From positions 1 to 37,809 of the forward strand of contig CANDKY010000032.1 of assembly GCA_947385425.1 (NCBI GenBank): 37,809 bases of DNA, given 5' to 3'. This stretch comes from an uncultured Lachnospiraceae bacterium (lineage in GTDB: Bacteria; Bacillota; Clostridia; Lachnospirales; Lachnospiraceae). The position numbers and the translations under genes are program-made. Positions 25,213-34,256 of this stretch are shown here, piece after piece. The notes under the pieces were generated by a model, which was not told the DNA's origin, did no database searches, and was given only the letters and a program-made list of their open reading frames with translations. How positions within the stretch are numbered: position 1 is the first letter of the stretch; the number at the start of each line of letters is the position of its first letter.

Positions 25213-25385
25213 GGGGTGCGTAGGGAAATTAGCAGCTTTGCTGCACGCACCCCGCGCGGCGAGTAGGGGGAAAAGCCTCCCCTACTCAATTGCACACGGG
25301 CACCCAAAGGGAAAATGTCAGCAAGAGCTGACGGGTGCCTGGCGCGCGAGTAGGGGGAAAAGCCTCCTCTGATACATTTTCACAC
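25213..25385 (+). repeat. Two tandem copies of a structured, covarying repeat
   Basis: Unit 1 (25213-25297) and unit 2 (25298-25385) share one layout. The outer stem is 25213-25221/25245-25253 in unit 1 and 25298-25305/25333-25340 in unit 2. A 5'-side AGGGAAA-type bulge follows, then an inner hairpin (25232-25236/25240-25244; 25317-25322/25327-25332). After a GC-rich linker comes the identical block GAGTAGGGGGAAAAGCCT, then a closing stem arm and CACAC. The outer and inner stems differ in sequence between units but pair in both. Unit 2's last hairpin is weaker. It lies between the chemosensory terminator and a ferritin-like gene. It could be a mobile palindromic repeat or a structured RNA. 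Confidence 0.75.
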
Positions 25386-25413
25386 CAGGGAGATGGATTT
25401 GGGATGCACGGAA

Positions 25414-25441
25414 TTGCAGGAAGCCAATATACTATTATATA
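25414..25441 (+). promoter_or_regulatory. Candidate promoter for the ferritin-like gene
   Basis: TTGCAG (25414-25419), a 16-bp spacer and TATATA (25436-25441). The start would fall close to the ribosome binding site at 25451-25455, leaving a very short leader. Moderate match. Confidence 0.4.
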
Positions 25442-25462
25442 TTGAATGGTAGGAGTTTTTTT

Positions 25463-26008
25463 ATGGGAGAGAAAAGAAATCCATTGGTTAACACCTGCAG
25501 TTTCTCCGGCATCAGGCCGATTATGGCGGATTTGCCGTATCCGCCGATTGAGGTGAGAGGTAGAAACCAGATTTATGCGAACCTGCTCAGTGTCGATTAC
25601 TGCGGATCGGTATCTGAATTATCTGCAATTACACAGTATATCAACAATGAAAACAGATTGGCCTGTGATTACTGTGACGTAGCGAAAACGCTCCTTGGGA
25701 TAGCTATGGCTGAGATGATGCATCTGCAGAAATTAGGGGAACTGATTGTCCTGCTGGGCGGGGATATTGATTTTACGGCGAAATATAATAATGGAAAACA
25801 GCGGATGTGGACACCGGAATATTTGGATCTTCCGGATAATACCGGGAAAATGCTGTATGCGGATGTAGAGGCAGAGAAAGCGGCGATCAGGCAGTATAAG
25901 ATGCATATCAGCATGATAAATGACGATTGCGTGAACGCTGTGCTGGCAAGGATTATAATGGATGAAGAATATCATATTATGCTGCTGCAGGCTTTGCTTC
26001 GGGGCTGA
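25463..26008 (+). CDS. Ferritin-like di-metal protein (manganese catalase/CotJC-like)
   Basis: A four-helix-bundle protein of 181 residues with a complete di-metal ligand set: Glu52 (SELSAITQY), Glu84xxHis87 (MAEMMHLQ), a third-helix Glu (136 or 138) and Glu168xxHis171 (DEEYHIML). The N-terminal DLPYPPIEVRGRNQIYANLL is typical of a clostridial family annotated as manganese-catalase-like or CotJC-related. Likely roles are peroxide detoxification, metal handling or a spore-coat component; the sequence alone does not decide. I chose ATG 25463, with AGGAG (25451-25455) 7 nt upstream, over the in-frame TTG 25442, which precedes it. It stands alone and faces the convergent DUF3892 gene. Confidence 0.82.
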   Translation: MGEKRNPLVNTCSFSGIRPIMADLPYPPIEVRGRNQIYANLLSVDYCGSVSELSAITQYINNENRLACDYCDVAKTLLGIAMAEMMHLQKLGELIVLLGGDIDFTAKYNNGKQRMWTPEYLDLPDNTGKMLYADVEAEKAAIRQYKMHISMINDDCVNAVLARIIMDEEYHIMLLQALLRG

Positions 26009-26077
26009 TGTTCGTTTGTAAAGAGACGGGGGATTTTGATTTTGAAGGATGCTGCAAAAGCGGCACAAAGACCGCAC

Positions 26078-26108
26078 GGGAGCAGGGGAGAAAGCCATTC
26101 CCCTGCCC
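26078..26108. repeat. Hairpin resembling the tandem repeat's conserved block
   Basis: GCAGGGG (26082-26088) pairs with CCCCTGC (26100-26106). The surrounding GAGCAGGGGAGAAAGCC matches the repeat block at 25261-25278 (GAGTAGGGGGAAAAGCC) with few changes. It lies between the convergent ferritin-like and DUF3892 genes. It may be a third, decayed copy and could also act as a weak terminator, though no T-run follows on either strand immediately. Confidence 0.4.
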
Positions 26109-26128
26109 GGTTTGGCCGTAAAAAAGTA

Positions 26129-26512
26129 TTAACCGGATACAGAGGGAAGATTCCCAAGGTTATTGTTTTCCGAGCCGTCAGGCAGGGATTTCAGGTATTC
26201 GGTATCTTTCCTGTGGGCTATTCCCACGCCTTTGATTTCCCCCTCTTTCGCCAGGCTTACTCCTTCCTGTTTGGATACGGTGGAACCGTCGGAAAGCTGA
26301 TAACCGGTGATGCGCCCGCTGCTTTTTACCAGGCCGACGATTTCTTTGGCATCGCTTTTGGCCTGGGGAATATCGTCAAGGGTATTCCGGGCTAAGGCTT
26401 GGCCGGTGGTTTCTTTACTCATAACATCTTTATAACCGGCTTCTTCATTTTCAGTTTTTTTATTTTCAATTCCTGTATTTTCAGTTCCTGTATTTTCAAA
26501 TTCTCTGTCCAT
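26129..26512 (-). CDS. DUF3892 domain protein
   Basis: 127 residues. The N-terminal half is hydrophilic with a short ENTG(T/I)EN-type microrepeat. The C-terminal half (about 60-115) has ITGYQLSDGSTVSKQEGVSLAKEGEIKGVGIAHRKDTEYLKSLPDG, which I recognise as DUF3892, a small family of unknown function. I chose the ATG complementary to 26510-26512, preceded by AAGGAG at a rather long 12-nt spacing; the upstream in-frame 26563 start has no ribosome binding site. It lies 92 bp downstream of the DUF1846 gene on the same strand, possibly on the same transcript. No export signal is visible. Confidence 0.75.
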   Translation of the reverse strand: MDREFENTGTENTGIENKKTENEEAGYKDVMSKETTGQALARNTLDDIPQAKSDAKEIVGLVKSSGRITGYQLSDGSTVSKQEGVSLAKEGEIKGVGIAHRKDTEYLKSLPDGSENNNLGNLPSVSG

Positions 26513-26604
26513 ATTTATTGTATGCTCCTTCCATAAGTTATACGGGCGCAGCCGTATTCTCATAGTTTGTTACATACAAAAAAATATATGCGGTTTTCAA
26601 CGGA

Positions 26605-28089
26605 TTACTTATGGAAAATCCTGTTTGTTTCGTATACGGGCTCGCAGGTCAGGCGCATACCAAGCTTGCGGAACGTGTTTTCATCTACGGAAGACAAAAT
26701 TACGGTAGAATGCACCTCGCAGTCTTTCAGTTTCGGTAATTGTGAAAGGGCAAGACGGGCGGTTGCATCATCTGCAGCGCTGGCTGACAGGGCAATCAGT
26801 ATTTCATCGGTATGCAGCCGGGGATTATGGCTGCCCAGATAGTCCGTTTTCAATGTCTGTATAGGCTCTATGGAAGATGGGGATACCAGATGCCTGTTGT
26901 GATCAATGCCCCCCAGTGTTTTCAGTGCATTGAGCAGGACAGCGGCGGCGGCTCCAAGTAAGCCGGAGGTTTTGCCGGTAATGATTTGTCCGTCCGGCAA
27001 TTCGACAGCTACGGCCGGATGCCCGGTGTTTTCCTGCCTCATCATTGCGGCGGGGACGACTTTACGGTCTTCCATGCTGATAGAGGCTTGTTTCATAAGC
27101 AGATCTAATTTATAAACTGCTTCCTGCGCACCCATGCGGTCTTTTTTCCGGTCATAAAGAGCCTGGTAATAACGGCGTATGATTTCCTGCTGGGAAGCCT
27201 GCCGGCATACTTCATCATCTATTATACAGTTCCCGGCCATGTTGACACCCATATCCGTAGGTGATTTATAAGGGCTGCTGCCTGCAATTTTTTCAAACAT
27301 GGCGTTAAGTACCGGGAATATCTCTATGTCCCGGTTATAGTTTACCGTAGTTTCCCCGTAAGCATCCAGATGGAAGGGGTCTATCATATTGACATCATCC
27401 AGGTCCGCAGTGGCGGCTTCATATGCCACGTTGACAGGATGGCGCAGCGGGAGGTTCCAGACAGGGAAGGTTTCAAATTTTGCATATCCGGCTTTAATGC
27501 CGCGTTTATGTTCATGGTAAAGCTGGGACAGGCAGGTTGCCATCTTGCCGCTGCCGGGGCCGGGGGCGGTGACAATGACAAGCGGCCTGGAGGTTTCTAT
27601 GTAATCATTTTTGCCGTAACCTTCTTCACTGACAATGTGCCCGATATCGCCCGGATAACCTTCGATGAAATAGTGAAGATAGGATTTTATCCCCAGGTTG
27701 GACAGGCGTTCCCGGAAATGGCCTGCGGCGGGCTGTCCGGCGTAGCGGGTTATCACCACACTTCCGACATAGAGGCCAATGGAACGGAATGCATCAATCA
27801 GGCGCAGGACATCCAGATCGTAGGTGATGCCGAGGTCGCCCCGGACTTTGTTTTTTTCTATGGCATCCGCGCTGATTACAATAACAATTTCCGCCTGTTC
27901 CTTAAGCTGGAGCAGCATTTTCAGTTTGCTGTCGGGCAAAAAGCCGGGAAGGACTCTGGATGCATGGTAATCGTCGAATAATTTACCGCCGAATTCCAGA
28001 TATAATTTATTGCTGAACTGCGTAATCCGTTCCAGGATCCGTTCGGACTGCATTTTCAGATATTTATTATTGTCAAATCCTATTTTCAT
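26605..28089 (-). CDS. DUF1846 family protein
   Basis: 494 residues, cytoplasmic, no signal peptide. The start [22 protein letters not shown] and the block [23 protein letters not shown] are characteristic of DUF1846, which is widespread in Firmicutes and of unknown biochemistry. A P-loop-like [11 protein letters not shown] (175-185) is visible and suggests nucleotide or phosphate binding. I chose the ATG at 28089, which aligns with family N-termini; the upstream in-frame TTG 28134 lies inside pyrG. AAAGG (28103-28107) overlaps the pyrG stop region, so the two genes are probably translationally linked. Confidence 0.88.
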   Translation of the reverse strand: MKIGFDNNKYLKMQSERILERITQFSNKLYLEFGGKLFDDYHASRVLPGFLPDSKLKMLLQLKEQAEIVIVISADAIEKNKVRGDLGITYDLDVLRLIDAFRSIGLYVGSVVITRYAGQPAAGHFRERLSNLGIKSYLHYFIEGYPGDIGHIVSEEGYGKNDYIETSRPLVIVTAPGPGSGKMATCLSQLYHEHKRGIKAGYAKFETFPVWNLPLRHPVNVAYEAATADLDDVNMIDPFHLDAYGETTVNYNRDIEIFPVLNAMFEKIAGSSPYKSPTDMGVNMAGNCIIDDEVCRQASQQEIIRRYYQALYDRKKDRMGAQEAVYKLDLLMKQASISMEDRKVVPAAMMRQENTGHPAVAVELPDGQIITGKTSGLLGAAAAVLLNALKTLGGIDHNRHLVSPSSIEPIQTLKTDYLGSHNPRLHTDEILIALSASAADDATARLALSQLPKLKDCEVHSTVILSSVDENTFRKLGMRLTCEPVYETNRIFHK

Positions 28090-28099
28090 TTTTGGTGTT

Positions 28100-29710
28100 T
28101 TACCTTTTGCTTTCTCGCTCTTTTGCAGCGGCAATAAAACCGCGGAACAGAGGGTGCGGCCTGTTGGGCCTTGATTTCAGCTCCGGATGCGCCTGTGTAG
28201 CTATGAAAAATGGGTGTCCCGGTATCTCGCACATTTCCACAATGCGTCCGTCCGGGGAGAAACCGGATAATTTCATGCCGTGTTCTGTGAGCACTGCACG
28301 GAAGTCGTTGTTTACTTCGTAGCGGTGCCTGTGCCTTTCGTGGATGGTTTTTTCCCCGTACAGGGCGTAAGCCTTAGAATCCTCGTCCAGGACACAGGGG
28401 CAGGAGCCGAGCCGCAGAGTGCCGCCGATATCTTCTACACCGCTCTGGTCGGGCATAAGCGCGATGACAGGATGTGTAGTATTCGGATCCAGTTCCGCGC
28501 TGTGTGCGTCATGGTAGCCTACGACATTGCGCGCATATTCCACAATAGCAAGCTGCATGCCAAGGCAGAGCCCAAGGAAAGGGATGTTATGTGTCCTGGC
28601 ATATTGGATGGCATTAATCTTGCCTTCAATACCTCTGCTGCCGAATCCGCCGGGGACAAGGATGCCGTCGGAGCCTGATAAGAGGCTGTCCATATTTTCA
28701 GCGGTAACGCTTTCCGAATCCACCCAGTTAATGTTGACATTGACGTGGTTGGAAATACCGCCGTGTTTCAACGCTTCCACGACACTGATATAGGCGTCAT
28801 GCAGTTGGATATATTTTCCCACAAGTGATATAGTGACATCTCCGGCAGGTCTGCGCAGGGAATCTACCATGGCTGTCCAGTCAGAGAGATCCGGTTCCGG
28901 GCAGGGGAGGTGCAGGCATTCACATGCGACCTGTGCCAGGTGCTCTTTTTCCATGGCAAGGGGAGCTTCGTACAAATATTCAACATCCAGGTTCTGCAAT
29001 ACACGTGTGCTGGGAACATTGCAGAACAGGGCGATTTTATCTTTGATTGCCTGATCCAGGGGATATTCGCTGCGGCATACAATGATATCGGGACGGATTC
29101 CCATGCCCTGCAGTTCCTTTACGCTTGCCTGTGTCGGCTTCGTCTTCATTTCCTGGGAAGCACGCAGATAAGGAATAAGGGTTACATGGATCAGGATGGC
29201 ATTTTCACGGCCTGCTTCGTGCTGAAACTGCCGGATGGATTCTAAGAAGGGCTGGCTTTCAATATCACCTACCGTGCCGCCTACTTCAATAATGGCGATT
29301 CTTGTCTCTGTATCAGTGAAATTGCGGTAGAAGCGGCTTTTAATTTCATTTGTGATGTGGGGGATGACCTGGACGGTGCCGCCGCCGTAATCCCCGCGCC
29401 GTTCTTTCTGCAGGACGGACCAGTAAATCTTTCCGGTAGTTACATTGGAATTCTTGTCCAGGTTTTCATCTATAAACCGTTCATAATGCCCGAGATCCAG
29501 ATCGGTTTCCGTGCCGTCGTCGGTGACAAAAACTTCACCATGCTGGATCGGGTTCATTGTGCCGGGGTCAATATTGATATATGGGTCGAATTTCTGCATG
29601 GTTACTTTATAACCGCGGGCTTTCAGTAGCCTTCCGAGGGAGGCCGCGGTGATTCCCTTGCCCAGGCCGGAAACGACACCACCTGTGACGAAAACATATT
29701 TTACAGCCAT
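28100..29710 (-). CDS. pyrG: CTP synthase
   Basis: Converts UTP to CTP using ATP and glutamine-derived ammonia; final step of pyrimidine nucleotide synthesis. The N-terminal synthetase domain begins [17 protein letters not shown] (P-loop) and has [22 protein letters not shown]. The C-terminal class I amidotransferase domain has [11 protein letters not shown], the nucleophile Cys in LGLCLGMQ and the HPELKSRP His/Glu pair. The 536-residue length is normal. AGGAG (complement of 29717-29721) lies 6 nt before ATG. In Bacillus, pyrG is controlled by CTP-sensitive attenuation at a GGGC start; I could not establish that here, although a long inverted repeat (29744-29821) lies upstream. Confidence 0.97.
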   Translation of the reverse strand: MAVKYVFVTGGVVSGLGKGITAASLGRLLKARGYKVTMQKFDPYINIDPGTMNPIQHGEVFVTDDGTETDLDLGHYERFIDENLDKNSNVTTGKIYWSVLQKERRGDYGGGTVQVIPHITNEIKSRFYRNFTDTETRIAIIEVGGTVGDIESQPFLESIRQFQHEAGRENAILIHVTLIPYLRASQEMKTKPTQASVKELQGMGIRPDIIVCRSEYPLDQAIKDKIALFCNVPSTRVLQNLDVEYLYEAPLAMEKEHLAQVACECLHLPCPEPDLSDWTAMVDSLRRPAGDVTISLVGKYIQLHDAYISVVEALKHGGISNHVNVNINWVDSESVTAENMDSLLSGSDGILVPGGFGSRGIEGKINAIQYARTHNIPFLGLCLGMQLAIVEYARNVVGYHDAHSAELDPNTTHPVIALMPDQSGVEDIGGTLRLGSCPCVLDEDSKAYALYGEKTIHERHRHRYEVNNDFRAVLTEHGMKLSGFSPDGRIVEMCEIPGHPFFIATQAHPELKSRPNRPHPLFRGFIAAAKERESKR

Positions 29711-29743
29711 TTGATTCTCCTATTTTTATTCCAGTTCCGCTCC

Positions 29744-29821
29744 TGTCCGTATAATGCCCCTTATAGGAAAGAATTTCCGGCCGCGCGGCGACCTGAAATC
29801 CTTTCGGGCATTATATGGACA
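29744..29821. repeat. Long nested inverted repeat between pyrG and ftsH
   Basis: TGTCCGTATAATGCCC (29744-29759) pairs with GGGCATTATATGGACA (29806-29821) over 16 positions with one G-U wobble. Nested inside are a GAAAG.ATTTC/GAAAT.CTTTC stem and a GC-rich GCCG/CGGC core. Each outer arm contains TATAAT on one strand. No T-run follows on either side, so it is not a plain terminator. It may be a REP-like element, a regulatory structure for divergent genes, or both. Confidence 0.5.
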
Positions 29822-29943
29822 TGGGCTGATTCCAATATAAATAACCTATGTATTATACAACGTCTGGAGGCCAAAAATCTACTGTTTGAAAGAAAAAATT
29901 TAGAAATCTTTAATAGATGGTAAAAGATTTCACAATTATAATA

Positions 29944-29972
29944 TTGATTTATCGAAAAGTAGTCTCTATAAT
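29944..29972 (+). promoter_or_regulatory. Promoter of ftsH
   Basis: TTGATT (29944-29949), a 17-bp spacer and a perfect TATAAT (29967-29972). The start site would be about 30 nt before the ftsH ATG. Confidence 0.7.
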
Positions 29973-30007
29973 AGAGAAAGCAAGAGTGATGTGAATAGGA
30001 GCAGAGG

Positions 30008-32290
30008 ATGGATAATAATAATTTAAATCAATATGAAGGCGGCGGTTATAACGGGAACCGCGGCGGAAATAATAACGGGAATAATAATGGTTCCGGCCCC
30101 GGCGGGAACGGGGAGGATCCGAAGCGGCAGAGTATCGTGCTTCTGTTGGTGGCGGCTTTGGTAACTCTTTTATGTATGAGTTATTTTATGAAGCTTATGA
30201 CCGGCGGTACGGAACGGGAAATTACTTATAATGAGTTTGTTGGGATGGTGGAGGATGGTAAGGTCAAAAGTGTGGAAATCGATACTGACCGTATCAGTAT
30301 CATCCCGAAGCAGCAGGGGGAGAACAGCAGCCCCTATGCAGTTCCGACTGTTACTTATTATACCGGGCGGGTGCAGGATGAAGGGCTTACCCAGTTCCTT
30401 CTGGAGAATGGGGTGGATGTAAGCGGTGTTGTCCCGGACGGTTCCGGGATGCTGCTGTCTATTATTCTGACTTATATTCTTCCGATATTGCTGATGTGGG
30501 TTTTGCTGAGTTTCCTGTTCCGCAAGATGTCGAAGAGCGGCGGCGGTATGATGGGGGTAGGCAAGAGCAATGCGAAAGTATACGTGGAGAAAGAGACGGG
30601 TGTTACTTTCAAGGATGTGGCCGGGGAGGATGAAGCAAAGGAATCCCTCCAGGAGGTAGTGGATTTCCTCCATAATCCGGGGCGGTATTCGAAAATCGGC
30701 GCCAAGCTGCCCAAAGGGGCATTGCTGGTGGGGCCTCCGGGAACCGGGAAGACACTTCTGGCTAAGGCTGTGGCCGGGGAGGCACATGTGCCGTTTTTCT
30801 CACTGGCGGGTTCTGATTTTATAGAGTTATATGTAGGTGTGGGCGCTTCCCGAGTAAGGGATCTGTTTAAGGAAGCGACAAGGAATGCGCCGTGTATTAT
30901 TTTTATAGATGAAATTGATGCCATCGGCCGGAGCCGTGATTCCAAATACGGCGGCGGGAACGAGGAACGGGAGCAGACTTTGAACCAGCTTCTGTCGGAA
31001 ATGGATGGTTTTGATACATCTAAGGGGATTCTGATTTTGGGCGCTACCAACCGCCCGGAGATATTGGACAAGGCGCTGCTTCGGCCGGGACGGTTTGACC
31101 GCCGGATTATTGTGGATAAACCGGATTTGAAAGGCAGGGTGGAAATCTTAAAGGTGCATGCCAAGGATGTACTGATGGATGACAGTGTGGATTTGGATGC
31201 CATAGCGCTGGCTACGAGCGGCGCGGTGGGGGCAGATCTTGCGAATATGATCAATGAGGCGGCAATCAATGCGGTGCAGAGAGGCAGGGAATATGTCTGT
31301 CAGCATGACCTGTTTGAAGCGGTGGAGCAGGTATTGGTCGGGAAGGAAAAGAAAGACCGCATCATGAGTAAGGAAGAACGGAAAATCGTATCTTACCATG
31401 AGGTAGGCCATGCATTGCTCAGCGCCCTGCAGAAAAATTCAGAGCCTGTGCAGAAGATTACTATTGTACCCCGTACAATGGGGGCGCTGGGATATGTGAT
31501 GCAGGTGCCGGAGGAAGAGAAGTATTTGAATACCAAGGCAGAGCTGCATGATATGCTGGTAGGTTATCTGGGAGGGCGCGCGGCGGAGGAAATCGTTTTT
31601 GACACAGTGACGACCGGCGCTGCCAATGATATAGAGAAAGCTACGAACATAGCAAAGAATATGGTGACAAGGTTCGGTATGAGCGATAAATTCGGCCTGA
31701 TGGGGCTGGCTACGGTAGAGAATGAATATCTGGGCGGCGGCTCCCGCATGGACTGCAGCGATGTGACAGCGGCGGATGTGGATACCGAAGTGATGAATAT
31801 ACTGAAAGACTGTTATGAGGAAGCAAAAAGCATGCTGGCCGAGAACAGGGATCTGATGGATAAGCTGGCAGCCCACCTGATAGAGAAGGAAACCATTACA
31901 GGTAAGGAGTTTATGCAGATATACCGGAAAGAAAAGGGGCTTCCTGAGCCGGAGGATAAAGAAGAGGACGGAAAGCAGCTCAGTGAAGCCAAAACGGACA
32001 GTACAGCCCGTACAGACAGCGGAAATGTACAGCCGTCTGCAGATACGGAGGAAACGGTACACGGGGAACATGTGCCGGAAAAACAGGATGGATTTTTGCG
32101 GAAGCAGGATGATTTTTTTAAGGACGATCCGGAAAGACAGGAAAGAGGGCTTTCGGCAAGCGGGAATAACAGGGAAGAAGACAAGGCAGCGGATATTCAG
32201 CCGGGGAACCCGGCGCATGTAGGACGTTTTTCCAATACTGCGGGAAATTTTGAAGAAACGCTGCAGAAAAAAATCGATGAACAGAAATAG
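30008..32290 (+). CDS. ftsH: ATP-dependent zinc metalloprotease FtsH, with extended ends
   Basis: Membrane-bound AAA+ protease that degrades membrane and regulatory proteins. 760 residues, longer than the usual 600-650. A cytoplasmic Asn/Gly-rich N-terminus (1-40) precedes transmembrane segment 1 (42-62), an external domain (63-146) and transmembrane segment 2 (147-171). The AAA domain has GPPGTGKT (242-249), IIFIDEID (297-304) and ATNRPEILDKALLRPGRFDR. The zinc motif is HEVGH (464-468), with a third ligand Asp in the TTGAANDIEKA region. Residues from about 640 form a charged, Asp/Glu/Lys-rich tail ending FEETLQKKIDEQK. AGGAGCAGAGG precedes ATG. It has its own promoter (29944-29972) and a hairpin follows its stop. 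Confidence 0.97.
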   Translation: MDNNNLNQYEGGGYNGNRGGNNNGNNNGSGPGGNGEDPKRQSIVLLLVAALVTLLCMSYFMKLMTGGTEREITYNEFVGMVEDGKVKSVEIDTDRISIIPKQQGENSSPYAVPTVTYYTGRVQDEGLTQFLLENGVDVSGVVPDGSGMLLSIILTYILPILLMWVLLSFLFRKMSKSGGGMMGVGKSNAKVYVEKETGVTFKDVAGEDEAKESLQEVVDFLHNPGRYSKIGAKLPKGALLVGPPGTGKTLLAKAVAGEAHVPFFSLAGSDFIELYVGVGASRVRDLFKEATRNAPCIIFIDEIDAIGRSRDSKYGGGNEEREQTLNQLLSEMDGFDTSKGILILGATNRPEILDKALLRPGRFDRRIIVDKPDLKGRVEILKVHAKDVLMDDSVDLDAIALATSGAVGADLANMINEAAINAVQRGREYVCQHDLFEAVEQVLVGKEKKDRIMSKEERKIVSYHEVGHALLSALQKNSEPVQKITIVPRTMGALGYVMQVPEEEKYLNTKAELHDMLVGYLGGRAAEEIVFDTVTTGAANDIEKATNIAKNMVTRFGMSDKFGLMGLATVENEYLGGGSRMDCSDVTAADVDTEVMNILKDCYEEAKSMLAENRDLMDKLAAHLIEKETITGKEFMQIYRKEKGLPEPEDKEEDGKQLSEAKTDSTARTDSGNVQPSADTEETVHGEHVPEKQDGFLRKQDDFFKDDPERQERGLSASGNNREEDKAADIQPGNPAHVGRFSNTAGNFEETLQKKIDEQK

Positions 32291-32295
32291 CAGTG

Positions 32296-32328
32296 GGAGG
32301 TTCTTATGAAATAATGAGAACCTCCTTT
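32296..32328 (+). terminator. Probable terminator after ftsH
   Basis: GGAGGTTCTTAT (32296-32307) pairs with ATGAGAACCTCC (32314-32325) over 12 positions with one G-U, around a 6-nt loop. Only three T residues follow, so read-through into uvrC is possible. Confidence 0.6.
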
Positions 32329-32368
32329 GTGGACATAATCAGGTGGGGAGAAAGGCAGGTGGGAGATA

Positions 32369-34243
32369 TTGTTTGATTTTGATGAAGAATTGAAAAAATT
32401 ACCTACCAGGCCCGGGGTGTATATTATGCATGACGGGAATGATACAATTATCTACGTGGGAAAGGCTATAAACCTTCATAACCGGGTCCGTTCCTATTTC
32501 CGCAAAAATATAGGGCGCGGGCCGCAGATAGATAAGATGGTCACACAGATTGCCAGGTTTGAGTACATTATTACGGACTCGGAACTGGAAGCCCTTGTAT
32601 TGGAAAATAATCTGATTAAGGAATACAGTCCGCGTTATAATACGATGCTGAAGGATGATAAAACCTATCCTTATATCAAAGTAACCGTTGGGGAAGCATT
32701 TCCGAGAGTGCTTTTTTCCAGGGAGATGAAAAAAGACAAGTCAAGATATTTCGGCCCGTATACCAGTGCGGCGGCAGTGAAGGACACCATTGAACTGATG
32801 AACAAGCTCTATATGCTGCGTACCTGCAGCCGGAGCCTGCCCAGGGAAGAAGGAAAGGACCGGCCCTGCCTGAATTATCATATCAGGCAATGCATGGCGC
32901 CCTGTCAGGGGTATGTTTCGTGTGAGCTGTACAGGGAACAGGTGGATAAGGCATTGGATTTCCTGAACGGTAATTACCAGCCCATTTTGAAGGAACTTGA
33001 GCATAAGATGCAGGAAGCCTCGGAGAATATGGAATTTGAGGAGGCTATAAAATACCGGGATCTGTATAACAGTGTGAAGCAGGTGGCGCAAAAACAAAAG
33101 ATTACGGACAGTGACGGAGAGGATAAGGACATTATTGCATTGGCGAATGACGAAAACGATGCGGTGGTGCAGGTGTTTTTTATCAGGGATGGGAAATTGA
33201 TCGGAAGGGAACACTTCTATATGACACATGTGTCGGGCCATGAAAGAGCGGAGATTTTGTTGGATTTTGTAAAACAGTTTTATGCCGGGACGCCGTTTAT
33301 TCCGCGGGAGCTTATGCTTCAGGAAGAGATAGAGGATATAGGCATACTGGAACGCTGGCTCTCTACAAGGAAGGGAAACCGGGTGTATATACGGATACCG
33401 AAGAAGGGGACAAAAGAGAAACTGGTAGAATTAGCGGCAAAAAATGCCGCTTTGGTCCTGAGCCAGGATAAGGAGAAAATCAAGAGGGAAGAGGGGCGTA
33501 CCATAGGGGCGGTGAAAGAGATTGCAGGACTGCTCGGGGTGGAGGGTATCAGCCGTATGGAGGCATATGACATTTCCAATATCAGCGGTTTTGCCAATGT
33601 GGGTTCCATGGTAGTTTTTGAGAAGGGAAAACCTAAACGGAGCGATTACCGTAAATTTAAGATTAAGACCGTGTCAGGGCCGGATGATTATGCCTGCATG
33701 AAGGAGGTTCTGACACGCCGTTTTGTCCATGGGATGGAGGAACAGAAGGAACTGGATCTGAAAGAACTGGAAAAGGAGTTTGGAAGTTTTACCAAATTTC
33801 CGGATCTTATCCTGATGGATGGAGGAAAGGGGCAGGTAAACATAGCTTTGGAAGTCCTGAGGGAGCTAAGTATTGATATTCCGGTATGCGGTATGGTAAA
33901 GGATGATAACCACAGAACAAGAGGGCTGTACTATAATAATGAAGAAATACCGATAGACCATCATTCGGAAGGCTTTAAACTGGTGACGAGAGTACAGGAT
34001 GAGGCGCACCGTTTCGCCATAGAATACCACCGTTCCCTGCGCAGTAAGACGCAGGTCAAATCCGTCCTGGACGATATTCCGGGGGTTGGCGCTTCCAGAA
34101 GGAAAGCACTGATGCGTCAGTTTAAGTCGATTGAGGAAATAAAAGAAGCCAGTGTGGAGAAGCTGGCAGAAGTACCTGAGATACCGGTGCATATTGCACA
34201 GGGCATATTTGATTTTTTCCATAGCCAGAAACCCATGCATTAA
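32369..34243 (+). CDS. uvrC: Excinuclease ABC subunit UvrC
   Basis: Nucleotide-excision-repair nuclease that makes both incisions around a lesion loaded by UvrA/UvrB. The N-terminal GIY-YIG domain shows PGVYIMHD...IIYVGKA (15-33). A cysteine-containing segment ([29 protein letters not shown], split around 151-180) follows. The UVR motif lies in [19 protein letters not shown]. The C-terminal RNase H-like domain has [19 protein letters not shown] and [12 protein letters not shown], and it ends in helix-hairpin-helix ([14 protein letters not shown]). 624 residues, normal. It starts at TTG 32369 behind AGGTGGGAG (32357-32365). Its stop codon overlaps that of the convergent kinase gene. Confidence 0.96.
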   Translation: MFDFDEELKKLPTRPGVYIMHDGNDTIIYVGKAINLHNRVRSYFRKNIGRGPQIDKMVTQIARFEYIITDSELEALVLENNLIKEYSPRYNTMLKDDKTYPYIKVTVGEAFPRVLFSREMKKDKSRYFGPYTSAAAVKDTIELMNKLYMLRTCSRSLPREEGKDRPCLNYHIRQCMAPCQGYVSCELYREQVDKALDFLNGNYQPILKELEHKMQEASENMEFEEAIKYRDLYNSVKQVAQKQKITDSDGEDKDIIALANDENDAVVQVFFIRDGKLIGREHFYMTHVSGHERAEILLDFVKQFYAGTPFIPRELMLQEEIEDIGILERWLSTRKGNRVYIRIPKKGTKEKLVELAAKNAALVLSQDKEKIKREEGRTIGAVKEIAGLLGVEGISRMEAYDISNISGFANVGSMVVFEKGKPKRSDYRKFKIKTVSGPDDYACMKEVLTRRFVHGMEEQKELDLKELEKEFGSFTKFPDLILMDGGKGQVNIALEVLRELSIDIPVCGMVKDDNHRTRGLYYNNEEIPIDHHSEGFKLVTRVQDEAHRFAIEYHRSLRSKTQVKSVLDDIPGVGASRRKALMRQFKSIEEIKEASVEKLAEVPEIPVHIAQGIFDFFHSQKPMH

Positions 34244-34256
34244 ATTGCATGGGTTT
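34229..34256. terminator. Symmetric hairpin holding both stop codons of the convergent genes
   Basis: AAACCCATGCA (34229-34239) pairs perfectly with TGCATGGGTTT (34246-34256), 11 bp, with a 6-nt loop TTAAAT. The uvrC stop (34241-34243) and the kinase stop (complement of 34240-34242) both lie in the loop. It could serve as a compact bidirectional terminator, although the T-runs are only three long. Confidence 0.55.

Noticed and set aside
25213-25385. Insertion sequence or CRISPR-like array
   Set aside because: No transposase, no unique spacers and only two units. The pairing pattern fits a structured repeat better.
26036-26395. 119-codon plus-strand open frame
   Set aside because: Mostly antisense to the DUF3892 gene, whose domain is recognisable; its start lies in the hairpin-rich intergenic region.
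27370-27981. 203-codon plus-strand open frame
   Set aside because: Antisense to the DUF1846 gene, with no ribosome binding site of note and no recognisable motif.
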